Assembly: GCF_023715725.1 (NCBI RefSeq)
Contig: NZ_JAMBOT010000002.1
Span: 62,001-126,000 of the forward strand
Direction: 5' to 3'
DNA: 64,000 nucleotides
Origin: Paenibacillus pasadenensis
GTDB lineage: Bacteria; Bacillota; Bacilli; Paenibacillales; Paenibacillaceae
In this document: positions 46,375 to 53,889 of the stretch, one piece after another
How the letters are laid out: each line of letters begins with the position of its first letter
Position numbering within the stretch: the first letter of the stretch is position 1
Made by a program: the position numbers and the translations under genes
The notes under the pieces: model-generated
Databases searched by the model: none
What the model was told of the DNA's origin: nothing
Seen by the model: the letters and a program-made list of their open reading frames with translations, nothing else

Positions 46375-47529
46375 ATGAGAGAGTCACGGCCACGCCAGAA
46401 AGGCAAACATCCTTCCCTGAAAAAAGCCCGGAAAAAGCCGGCGGTCCGGCCTGTCTCCCGCAGCCGAAGCAAAGGAGCGGGGACAGCGCTTCTGCAGCCG
46501 GGTCACGCTCCTGTTGTATCGGTCATCGTTCCGGTCATGAACGAAAGAAGAACGATTGCCGGTGTGCTGAAGCAAGCGCGGCTTGTCCATCCGCACACGG
46601 AATTGATCGTCGTAGCCAACGGTTCTACCGATGGATCGGCGCAAATTGCGGCGCGCATGGGGGCGAGGGTCATTCACTGCGCGCATGCATTAGGACATGA
46701 CGTTGGGCGCAGCGTCGGCGCGCGCGCGGCAAGAGGCAATGTGCTGCTGTTCCTCGACGGGGACATTATCGTCCCCGCTGCCCGGCTCCGCCCGTTTGTA
46801 GATGCCATTCTCAGCGGCAAGGTTGATATCGCATTGAACGATTATTCCGGTCCGGTCAGCGTGAGCCAAGTCCATCCTGTCGTGCTTGCCAAACACGCGC
46901 TGAATACGATGATGGGCCGCGACGATCTTCTGGGCGCTTCGCTTACGGCCATTCCGAATGCGATGTCGCGCGCAGCAGCGGAGCGGGTCGGTTTAGAGAC
47001 GTTGGCCGTGCCCCCGCTGGCCCAAGCCAAGGCAATCGTGTTAGACATGGTTGTTTCCCGCGTCGCTTATGTCAACGTTGGCAGCACCAACCGTCCAAGG
47101 CGGGAGCGGGAGCGGAGAAATCCGCTTCACCGCCTCATAACCGGCGATCATCTGGAGGCCGCTTATTGGCTTGGCGAACAAGGGCTGGCAGCCGCCTGGA
47201 GAGGAGCGCCTTCGTATTCCGGCCCACTGGTGCAAAATGGAGAGCTTGTTGTCGTAAGCGGTTATTCGGAGGCAATTGCCCATGCTCAAACTGCCGGACT
47301 GGAAGAGCAGGAGCCGCTTGATGCGGATGAAATGGAGGAGCTGAGTGAGCCTGAGGACCTTGATGAGCTCAGTGAGCTTGAGGAGCTGAGTGAACTTGAG
47401 GAGCTGAGTGAACATGAGGAGCTCAGTGAGCTTGAGGGAACTGGTGAGCCCGAGGAATCAGATGAACTTGATACATCCAAGGTGTTAGAAGACCCGGATC
47501 CAGCAGAGCCGACGGAACAAGACGAATGA
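46375..47529 (+). CDS. GT2 glycosyltransferase with acidic C-terminal repeat tail
   Basis: A 384-residue transferase of GT-A fold. The start at 46375 follows AGAGGTGA; the frame back to 46303 lacks a site. After a basic N-terminus (1-45) come VVSVIVPVMNERRTIAG, VVANGSTDGSAQIA and the metal-binding FLDGDIIVP (DGD in place of DxD). The domain ends near 290. The last ~70 residues are almost only Glu, Leu, Ser and Asp in repeats of ELEELS, likely disordered or helical and highly acidic. No membrane helix. First glycosyltransferase of the spore-type cluster. Confidence 0.85.
   Translation: MRESRPRQKGKHPSLKKARKKPAVRPVSRSRSKGAGTALLQPGHAPVVSVIVPVMNERRTIAGVLKQARLVHPHTELIVVANGSTDGSAQIAARMGARVIHCAHALGHDVGRSVGARAARGNVLLFLDGDIIVPAARLRPFVDAILSGKVDIALNDYSGPVSVSQVHPVVLAKHALNTMMGRDDLLGASLTAIPNAMSRAAAERVGLETLAVPPLAQAKAIVLDMVVSRVAYVNVGSTNRPRRERERRNPLHRLITGDHLEAAYWLGEQGLAAAWRGAPSYSGPLVQNGELVVVSGYSEAIAHAQTAGLEEQEPLDADEMEELSEPEDLDELSELEELSELEELSEHEELSELEGTGEPEESDELDTSKVLEDPDPAEPTEQDE
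47333..47438 (+). repeat. Tandem repeat coding for the acidic ELEELS tail
   Basis: An 18-nt unit close to GAGCTTGAGGAGCTGAGT is repeated about five times with few changes, in frame with the glycosyltransferase gene. Prone to slippage in whole units. Confidence 0.8.
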
Positions 47530-47585
47530 CCAGCCGGTTTTTAACGCTGCATATGATGCGATTTTGAGGAAAGGGCGGTTACCGA

Positions 47586-48755
47586 ATGTTGCTTCTTCAG
47601 CAGAATGGCCGTGTTCCTGCCAGGGGTAAGGGCAGATTCGATTTAAACAAAGCGGAATCGGCGGCAAAACGAATGCCTGCCAAACCGGCGGGCTCCAGTA
47701 AAGGGCAAACGGCTGGGCCAGCCTCGGAACGCAGCCCATCCTCGTTGCCCGAATCGGCTCAGAAGCCGGCAGCGCGCAGCCGACAGGCCGACGCCAAGGC
47801 GCCGCGTATTAACCCAACCAAACGGAAACAAGAGCGAATGAATAAACAACAAGCCAAACCGGCCCGCTCAATCGGCAAAAAGGATCGGCAGTCATTCAAA
47901 GGACAGAAGGCCGAAAATCGGCGGATGCCCCAGACTGTCCCCGTTCATAGTCCTCCAAGCCAGCCGTTCCCGGAACAATGCGCAGCTGTATTGACGGGTT
48001 CCAGCAAGGAAGTGCTGGAACAAAGGGCAGCGGCATTTGCTGCGCTTGGCTGCCGCAGGCTTGTGCTTGTGTTGTACGGAGATCCGCTCAACGGAATGGA
48101 GGAGCTGGACGGCTGGTTAACCGTCGAATCCGCTGAGGTTGAACGGAATGAGCAGCCTTTTTGGTTAGCTGAGGTAGGCGATATAACCGAACAGCCCGTC
48201 TTTCGGATAAAGCTATCCGGCGGGGGAGCAGCGGCTGCGCGGGCGGCTGGCGCTGCTGCTGCGGCCGGAATGAACCCGGCTGCACTGCTTGTGGCCGATG
48301 CGGATGCGGCACAGGAGCCGGAAGGAATCGCGATGCTCCATACTGCGCTGAGAGCAGCAGGACCCGGCTTTCCGGCAGCGGCGCTGCCGGATGACCGCGC
48401 CTGCCAAATGCCTTTCGCCCGCTGGAGCGCGAGCACAAGGCTGAACGCTTTCCTGCATTGGTCGCTCGGCGGAGAGAAGCGCTTGAGCGTTTCGTTTGAA
48501 AGAGCGCCGTTTGCCTTAAACGGAGCGGCGCTCCGGCTGCTTGCAGGACAAAAGCTTGCTTCGCCTCCCCACGCGCTTGCCGCCTTCCTTACAAGCGGAG
48601 GAATAGCCATTCCGGTACAGACCCGCACGCCGTCTATCGCAGAGAATTCCCCTCAGCTGTGCTACTTGCAGGCAATCTACAGCTCCGCCAGAACTCCGCG
48701 GCAAAGTTACCCCGATCAAAGCCGTAACCGGCTGGCAGCGGCCACTATGCAATAG
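47586..48755 (+). CDS. Unknown protein: basic disordered N-terminus + degenerate glycosyltransferase-like domain
   Basis: A 389-residue protein. Residues 1-115 are rich in Lys, Arg, Ala and Pro with no fold expected. Residues 125-370 contain an alpha/beta pattern (CRRLVLVLYGDPLNGMEEL, AAAAAGMNPAALLVADADAA) that recalls a GT2 domain where the nucleotide-sugar motifs have decayed (DADAA where a DxD would be). It lies 56 nt after the GT2 gene and 24 nt before the nucleotidyltransferase gene, in an operon. It may be a non-catalytic partner. Weakly supported. Confidence 0.6.
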   Translation: MLLLQQNGRVPARGKGRFDLNKAESAAKRMPAKPAGSSKGQTAGPASERSPSSLPESAQKPAARSRQADAKAPRINPTKRKQERMNKQQAKPARSIGKKDRQSFKGQKAENRRMPQTVPVHSPPSQPFPEQCAAVLTGSSKEVLEQRAAAFAALGCRRLVLVLYGDPLNGMEELDGWLTVESAEVERNEQPFWLAEVGDITEQPVFRIKLSGGGAAAARAAGAAAAAGMNPAALLVADADAAQEPEGIAMLHTALRAAGPGFPAAALPDDRACQMPFARWSASTRLNAFLHWSLGGEKRLSVSFERAPFALNGAALRLLAGQKLASPPHALAAFLTSGGIAIPVQTRTPSIAENSPQLCYLQAIYSSARTPRQSYPDQSRNRLAAATMQ

Positions 48756-48779
48756 AATCCCTAAAGCCAAAGGAGTGAG

Positions 48780-49529
48780 ATGAACGTGAAAGCTATTTTG
48801 CTCGCGGGAGGAAACGGCACGAGGCTTCGTCCGCTGACGAATCTGATGAACAAACATATGCTGCCGGTTCATAACTTTCCGATGATTCATTACGCCGTCC
48901 AGACGCTGGCCGAAGCTGGCGCGGATGATATTTTGCTCGTCACGGGAAGGCAGTCTGCGGGCTTGTTCATCGACTATTTGGGCGGCGGGGGGCAGCATGG
49001 GGTTCGCATCGCTTATCTGATTCAAGAGCAGGCGGGAGGCATTGCGCAGGCGCTTGAGCTGGCGAAGCCTTATATCGGCAAGGATGAGAAGTTCATCCTG
49101 CTGTTGGGCGACAATTTGCTGGAGGAGCCGCTTCGTCCCTTTGTCGAGGCGCATCTGGCCCAGGATACAGGGACGGCGATGGTGCTGCTTAAGGAGGTGC
49201 CCGATCCGCACCGCTACGGAGTGCCTGTGCTGGAGGACGGAAAAATCATGCGGATCGAAGAGAAGCCTTGTTATCCGGCAACGTCCTTCTGCGTGACAGG
49301 CATCTATTTTTATGACGGCAGCGTGTTTGATATCGTCGCCGATACGGTCCCTTCCGGCCGTGGAGAGCTGGAAATCACCGATGTGAACAACGTATACGCC
49401 TGTCGCTCGAAGCTCTTTTACAGACGGTTATCCGGTTGGTGGATGGATGCGGGAACATTTGACTCGCTGCACGAGGCCGCAGGCTGGATGAAAAAACGGG
49501 CTTCCGCCGGAAATGAGGCAGATACATGA
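48780..49529 (+). CDS. Sugar-1-phosphate nucleotidyltransferase (RmlA/SpsI-like)
   Basis: A 249-residue enzyme that makes an NDP-sugar, probably dTDP-glucose. ILLAGGNGTRLRPLTNLMNK is the NTP site, HMLPVHNFPMIHYAVQTL and GDNLLEEP follow, then EVPDPHRYGVPVLEDGKIMR, IEEKP and GELEITDVNN with WWMDAGTFDSLHEAA. The catalytic Lys (usually K in TKxxLPV/ NKHMLPV) is kept. The B. subtilis counterpart in spore coat polysaccharide synthesis is SpsI. Ribosome site AAAGGAGTGAG. It overlaps the next gene by ATGA. No rmlB, C or D of the dTDP-rhamnose type follows directly. Confidence 0.9.
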   Translation: MNVKAILLAGGNGTRLRPLTNLMNKHMLPVHNFPMIHYAVQTLAEAGADDILLVTGRQSAGLFIDYLGGGGQHGVRIAYLIQEQAGGIAQALELAKPYIGKDEKFILLLGDNLLEEPLRPFVEAHLAQDTGTAMVLLKEVPDPHRYGVPVLEDGKIMRIEEKPCYPATSFCVTGIYFYDGSVFDIVADTVPSGRGELEITDVNNVYACRSKLFYRRLSGWWMDAGTFDSLHEAAGWMKKRASAGNEADT

Positions 49530-50959
49530 GAACTGCAAAGGAGAACAAGCCGGTCAGGAGCGAGGCGGAGCTCCAGCGCCAGAAGGGCAGGCGGGACGGT
49601 TTTGAGCAAGGCATGGAGGCCGGCCGCCAATCATTCGGAACGCCTTGGCCGGGCACAAGCATTATTATTCCCACATACAACAAGCGCGTTTACTTATACC
49701 AGTGCATTCAAAGCATCCTTGAGCATACGCCGGAGCCCTTTGAAATTATCGTTGTTGACAACCGATCGCAGGACGGGACGGGGCAAATGCTTGCCGGGCT
49801 GTCGGGCAAACTGGGCTTCGGCAAGCTGCGCTGGCGTGTTCTGGAGCAAAATATGGGGTTAGCCGGGGCTGTGAACCGCGGCATGATGATGGCACGCGGC
49901 AAACGGCTTCTGCTGCTCCATAACGATACGCTCGTTACGGCCGGTTGGCTGGACAACATGACGGCTTGCCTGGAGCGGGTTCCTGATGCCGGAATCGTCG
50001 GACCTGTCACCAATCTTGTTAGCGGTCCGCAGCAGGTGCGGGCTCCTTACCGGACGATTGCCGCAATGCGGCAATGGTCGGCAAAGCGTAACCTGCCCAA
50101 CCCCGGCAGCTGGCGTGAAACGGACCGGCTGATGGGGTTCTGCATGCTGATGCGCCGGGAGCTGATGGAGGAAATCGGGTATTTTGATGAGGAATTTGCC
50201 AGCGGCCATTATGGGGACGGCGATTATGGGGACGGCGATTATGGGCTTAGAGCGAGGCTGCAAGGGCAGCGGCTGATTATCGCCGGGGATGCGTTTATTC
50301 ATCAGTACGGAAGCAGCGGTACTCGCAGCTTTGGCCGCCGCTTGGAGGAATTCGTGCTGGGCAGCCGGAGATATTTTTATGCCAAATGGGAGCATGCGGA
50401 AAATCTGGCGTACGACGAATTTTCCCGGCAGGAGGAATCAAACGCCGGCAGCGAGCTGCAGCTGTATCCCGGCGGCGTCGCAGCGGAAGGAGCCGACGGC
50501 ACGATATGGTGGCTGGAGAACGGCAGGCGTTGGCGAATCGTGGGCAGTTGGCCTCTGCCAGCAGTACGGCTGGCGATGCCGCTGCTGCGCCGGTTGCCGA
50601 TATCGCCGGAGCCGGTGCAGGCGGAGCATGCCGCCCTGCGCTGGCACGGGGATGCCGCAGCGCAGCCGCTGCCGGATACACCCGAAGCAATTACCGTGCA
50701 AACAGACGAAACAGCTGCCGAAGCGAAAAGCACCGAACACCTTAGCTGCAGCAAGCCGCCTGAGCTGGTGCTGCTGCCGGACGGAGCACCGGCTTACGTG
50801 GAGCGCGGCCGGCTGCGGCGCTTCCTGAACCGGCGGGCTATCGAAGGATGGGCGCTGGACGGTAAAGCTCCAGCACGCAGTTTAACGGAAGAGGACGAGA
50901 TCGGCCTGCCTGCCGGTTTGCCGATCATTCCGCCGCCAAAGCTGCAGCAGCGCTTGTGA
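49526..50959 (+). CDS. GT2 glycosyltransferase with GxxxG tag and C-terminal extension
   Basis: A 477-residue transferase. The N-terminus carries GRRDGFEQGMEAGRQSFG (Gly21, 25, 29, 33), a motif shared with three neighbours. The GT-A domain (about 43-280) has TSIIIPTYNKRVYLYQCIQS, VVDNRSQDGTGQ, LLLLHNDTLV (the metal-binding Asp), GFCMLMRRELMEEIGYFDEE and a catalytic loop with a 5-residue duplication, YGDGDYGDGDYGLRA. The C-terminal 180 residues hold two short related blocks (GTIWWLENGRRWRIV and PAYVERGRLRRFL) of unknown role. Overlaps the SpsI-like gene by 4 nt. Confidence 0.88.
   Translation: MRTAKENKPVRSEAELQRQKGRRDGFEQGMEAGRQSFGTPWPGTSIIIPTYNKRVYLYQCIQSILEHTPEPFEIIVVDNRSQDGTGQMLAGLSGKLGFGKLRWRVLEQNMGLAGAVNRGMMMARGKRLLLLHNDTLVTAGWLDNMTACLERVPDAGIVGPVTNLVSGPQQVRAPYRTIAAMRQWSAKRNLPNPGSWRETDRLMGFCMLMRRELMEEIGYFDEEFASGHYGDGDYGDGDYGLRARLQGQRLIIAGDAFIHQYGSSGTRSFGRRLEEFVLGSRRYFYAKWEHAENLAYDEFSRQEESNAGSELQLYPGGVAAEGADGTIWWLENGRRWRIVGSWPLPAVRLAMPLLRRLPISPEPVQAEHAALRWHGDAAAQPLPDTPEAITVQTDETAAEAKSTEHLSCSKPPELVLLPDGAPAYVERGRLRRFLNRRAIEGWALDGKAPARSLTEEDEIGLPAGLPIIPPPKLQQRL
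50209..50238 (+). repeat. Exact 15-bp tandem duplication in the GT2 catalytic loop
   Basis: TTATGGGGACGGCGA occurs twice head to tail (50209-50223, 50224-50238) and begins a third time (TTATGGG). It keeps the frame and adds five residues. Confidence 0.95.
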
Positions 50960-50993
50960 AGCAATCGGCTCGAATCGATAAGGAGGAACAGCG

Positions 50994-51365
50994 ATGGCAA
51001 AATCAGCAAAGCCACAGCGTTCAGCGCCAAAAAGCGCAGGCAAACCGGCAGCCAGGGCAGGCGGCAGAGCTGCGGCCGCTCGCGCAGCAAACAAGGCTTC
51101 GTCCGTGAAGCCAGTCAAAAGACTTGAAGCCGGAAAGCCTGGACAGAAGAGCAGAGCAGCCGCAGGCAAACCAGGAGCATTGGCGAGAGGAGCTGCCGGA
51201 AAGACAGCGGGGGCAGCGAGAACGACGGCTCGGTCGGCTGCCCGCAAGACCAAGGGATCCGGCTTCGAGGGCGGCTTTCAGCAAGCCTATTCCGAAGGGT
51301 ATCAGATCGGTTTTGTGCAAGGCTACGAGGAAGGTCTTCAGTTCGCATACGAGACTCAGCCTTGA
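50994..51365 (+). CDS. Small basic protein with C-terminal GxxxG motif, putative scaffold
   Basis: A 123-residue protein not matching a known family. Residues 1-87 are almost only Ala, Lys, Arg, Gly, Ser and Pro (histone-H1-like composition). The last 35 residues hold a regular motif, AYSEGYQIGFVQGYEEG, with Gly102, 106, 110 and 114 alternating with aromatic residues. The same motif is in the glycosyltransferases at 49526, 51524 and 52674. The ribosome site GGAGG lies before the ATG. It could be a scaffold that binds anionic polymer through its basic part and the enzymes through the Gly motif (inference). Confidence 0.75.
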   Translation: MAKSAKPQRSAPKSAGKPAARAGGRAAAARAANKASSVKPVKRLEAGKPGQKSRAAAGKPGALARGAAGKTAGAARTTARSAARKTKGSGFEGGFQQAYSEGYQIGFVQGYEEGLQFAYETQP

Positions 51366-51523
51366 TGCATTTTCTCCGCTAAACATGGATTGGGCTGTCA
51401 GCTGATTCATCCATAGATTTGGAAGGCTGGTCATTCGCCATTTTTGAGCTGCAACGGACAAGAGACCACAATGGCGCGGCAGCAGAGGAATACAGTGGAT
51501 GAGGAAGAGAGGAGACATGTGGC

Positions 51524-52618
51524 ATGGCAAGGCAGAGGTCTATCAAACCGAAGTCCAGTCTGGAGGCTAGTTACGCAGAAGGATGGGCCGACGGGGTAAG
51601 GGATGGAGCCTGTCAAAGCGCGGCCGCAACGGTTGCGCAGCCTATTGTCGCTAAACGCGAGCTCCGTATCCTGTATGTGCCGCAAGGTTTTCCGGCCATT
51701 GATCAGGGAGTGATGGATGCGCTCCAGCAGCATGCCGGAACCGTTCATCAGGTGCACCCGTCCGGTATGGAGGCTGCTGCTGCCGAAATGAGGCCGGATC
51801 TGGTGCTCGTCATGAACGGCCTGCACGTATTCCCGGACAATCAAGCGGCCCAAATTTCCGCGATCCGGGCAATGGGAATCCGCACGGCAATCTGGTTTGC
51901 CGACGATCCCTATTTTTCGCGGGAAACGAAACAGCTTGCTCTTGTGTACGATCATATTTTCACGCATGAGCTGGAGGCAGTGGACTTTTACCGAAGTCTT
52001 GGCGCGGCTAACGTCAGCTACATGCCGCTTGGGGTAAACCCGGCGCTGTTCAAAGCAAAACAGGTGGAACGAGAGTACCGCAGCGACATCTGTTTTGTCG
52101 GGCAGGGCTTCTGGAACCGGATCGCTCTATTCAACAAAGTGCTGCCGTCGCTTGAAGGACGCCGTGTTGTCATTGCGGGCGGGGAATGGCAGAGGCTGAG
52201 GCAGTTCAAACGGTACAAACGCTGGATTCGCCAAGGCTTTATGCCGGTGGAAGAGACGGTCAACTTTTATAACGGGGCCAAAATTGTGCTGAATGTCCAT
52301 CGCACGACGAATCCCGGTCTCGATAACCACAATGATGCCGGTCTGCGCGGCGCTTCCATCAACCCGCGTACGTACGAAATTGCCGCATGCGGCACGCTGC
52401 AGATGACAGATGTGAGAGATGATCTTCCCCGGTATTTCACGCCTGGCCGCGAGCTTGTCACCTTCCAAACGCCATTGGATCTGGTGTCCAAAATCAACTA
52501 TTTTCTGGAAAACGAGCATGAGCGGAGAGCGATCGCAGTGCGCGGCATGCTGAGAACGATGCGGGAGCATACCTTCGTCAGCCGAGTGGGAGCGCTGCTG
52601 AATCAGCTTGGTTTGTAG
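51524..52618 (+). CDS. CgeB-like glycosyltransferase 1 with GxxxG tag
   Basis: A 364-residue protein of the CgeB family (spore maturation/outer spore layer in B. subtilis). The N-terminal tag is SYAEGWADGVRDG (Gly20, 24, 28). The body has a Rossmann-like N half (LRILYVPQGFPAIDQGVMDA, IWFADDPYFSRE) and a C half with YMPLGVNPALFK, SDICFVGQGFWNRI, NGAKIVLNVHR, NPRTYEIAACGTLQMTD. The ribosome site AGAGGAG lies upstream of the ATG. A 158-nt gap before it, without a clear promoter, separates it from 50994. Close paralogue of the next gene. Confidence 0.87.
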   Translation: MARQRSIKPKSSLEASYAEGWADGVRDGACQSAAATVAQPIVAKRELRILYVPQGFPAIDQGVMDALQQHAGTVHQVHPSGMEAAAAEMRPDLVLVMNGLHVFPDNQAAQISAIRAMGIRTAIWFADDPYFSRETKQLALVYDHIFTHELEAVDFYRSLGAANVSYMPLGVNPALFKAKQVEREYRSDICFVGQGFWNRIALFNKVLPSLEGRRVVIAGGEWQRLRQFKRYKRWIRQGFMPVEETVNFYNGAKIVLNVHRTTNPGLDNHNDAGLRGASINPRTYEIAACGTLQMTDVRDDLPRYFTPGRELVTFQTPLDLVSKINYFLENEHERRAIAVRGMLRTMREHTFVSRVGALLNQLGL

Positions 52619-52673
52619 TGGGGCGCTTGTGCGCGAAGCCGGAATCGGATGAACCTGAGAAGGAGGGCTTACA

Positions 52674-53849
52674 TTGGCGGTTAATTTGCGCGGCAAAGTG
52701 CGCCGAACAGGCAGCGCTAAGGAAACTGCGGGACGGCGCGGCGCCATGCTGCCGGCCAGGGATGTGCAGAGAAGCCGTCAAGCGGGGTTTAATGCCGGCT
52801 TAGAGCATGGGCGATGGTACGGCAAATGCCAAGTCGGGCTGGATAAGTCGGCGTTTAAGCCGCCGGTATTTCCGATCCATGTCCTGTTTGTGGCTACAGC
52901 AAAGGGATACCCGTATTCGCCTCTTGACGCAGCTATTTCCGGGACGCTTCGTTCCATGACGGCGCAACTAAGCATGACTGACACGCATCAGCCGGTTGTT
53001 CAGCAGGCAAAGTCGCTCCGTCCCGATGCCGTAATCGTGCTGGATGGGCTGCAGTTTCCGGTAGAGCAGGTGGATGCGATCCGGGCGCTTGGAATTCCGA
53101 CGGCGATCTGGTTCACTGACGATCCCTACTACTCCGACATTACAAAGGTTCTGGCCCCTCATTATGACTATGTGTTCACGCTGGAAAAAAACGCGGTCGA
53201 GCTTTACCAAAGCATGGGCTGCGCCAATGCGCATTACTTGCCGCTGGGAGTTAATCCCGCAGAATTCCGGCCGCGCAATCCCGAGCTGGCAAAGCGCCGG
53301 GAGGTTTGTTTTATCGGCTCCGCCTATCATAAGCGCGTGGAGTTTTTTAACGAGATTACCCCCTATCTTTTGAAACGCAGCGTGTTTATTTCGGGCTTAT
53401 GGTGGGATCGTCTGCGGGACTACAAACGGCTGAAATCCCAGATTCGCTCCGGCAAATGGATGGGACCAGCGGAAACGGCAGCCACGTACAACGGCGCTAA
53501 AATCGTCATTAACATGCACCGCGCTCATGATGATCACTCCTTCAACTACAACAGCGCCGGCCTGACGGCGGTTTCCCCGAATCCCCGCACGTTTGAAATA
53601 TCCGCTTGCGGAACGCTGCAGCTGACCGACATCCGCAACGATCTGCCCCGGTTTTATAAACCGGGCGTTGATCTGGATACGTTCGCTTCCGCGAGGGAGC
53701 TGATCGACAAAATCGACTATTATCTGGCCCATGAGGAGCAACGCCAGGAAATAGCGCTGCGCGGAATGTACCGGACGATGAGAGAACATACCTACGGTCA
53801 CCGCTTGACCGACATGCTTACCGTCATGTTTCCTTCACGGCTCAGCTGA
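52674..53849 (+). CDS. CgeB-like glycosyltransferase 2 with GxxxG tag (TTG start)
   Basis: A 391-residue paralogue. TTG at 52674 is fixed by AGGAGGG 7 nt upstream. The N-terminus is basic, then SRQAGFNAGLEHGRWYG (Gly38, 42, 46, 50). The body matches the previous gene throughout: IWFTDDPYYSDITKV, YLPLGVNPAEFRPRN, REVCFIGSAYHKRVEFF, NGAKIVINMHRAHDD, NPRTFEISACGTLQLTDIRN and the same C-terminal TMREHT stretch. Tandem duplication of a cgeB-like gene with later divergence. Confidence 0.88.
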   Translation: MAVNLRGKVRRTGSAKETAGRRGAMLPARDVQRSRQAGFNAGLEHGRWYGKCQVGLDKSAFKPPVFPIHVLFVATAKGYPYSPLDAAISGTLRSMTAQLSMTDTHQPVVQQAKSLRPDAVIVLDGLQFPVEQVDAIRALGIPTAIWFTDDPYYSDITKVLAPHYDYVFTLEKNAVELYQSMGCANAHYLPLGVNPAEFRPRNPELAKRREVCFIGSAYHKRVEFFNEITPYLLKRSVFISGLWWDRLRDYKRLKSQIRSGKWMGPAETAATYNGAKIVINMHRAHDDHSFNYNSAGLTAVSPNPRTFEISACGTLQLTDIRNDLPRFYKPGVDLDTFASARELIDKIDYYLAHEEQRQEIALRGMYRTMREHTYGHRLTDMLTVMFPSRLS

Positions 53850-53889
53850 CGGATGGCAGATTCGGCCTGGCAGAAAGGAAGGCGCTGAG

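Noticed and set aside
47333-47438. Tandem 18-nt repeats considered as a CRISPR-like or regulatory repeat.
   Set aside because: No unique spacers; the repeats stay in frame with the glycosyltransferase tail.
51473-51602. Small ORF before the first CgeB-like gene (starts MARQQRNTVDEEE).
   Set aside because: It overlaps the CgeB-like start in another frame, has no ribosome site of its own and becomes a shadow of that gene.
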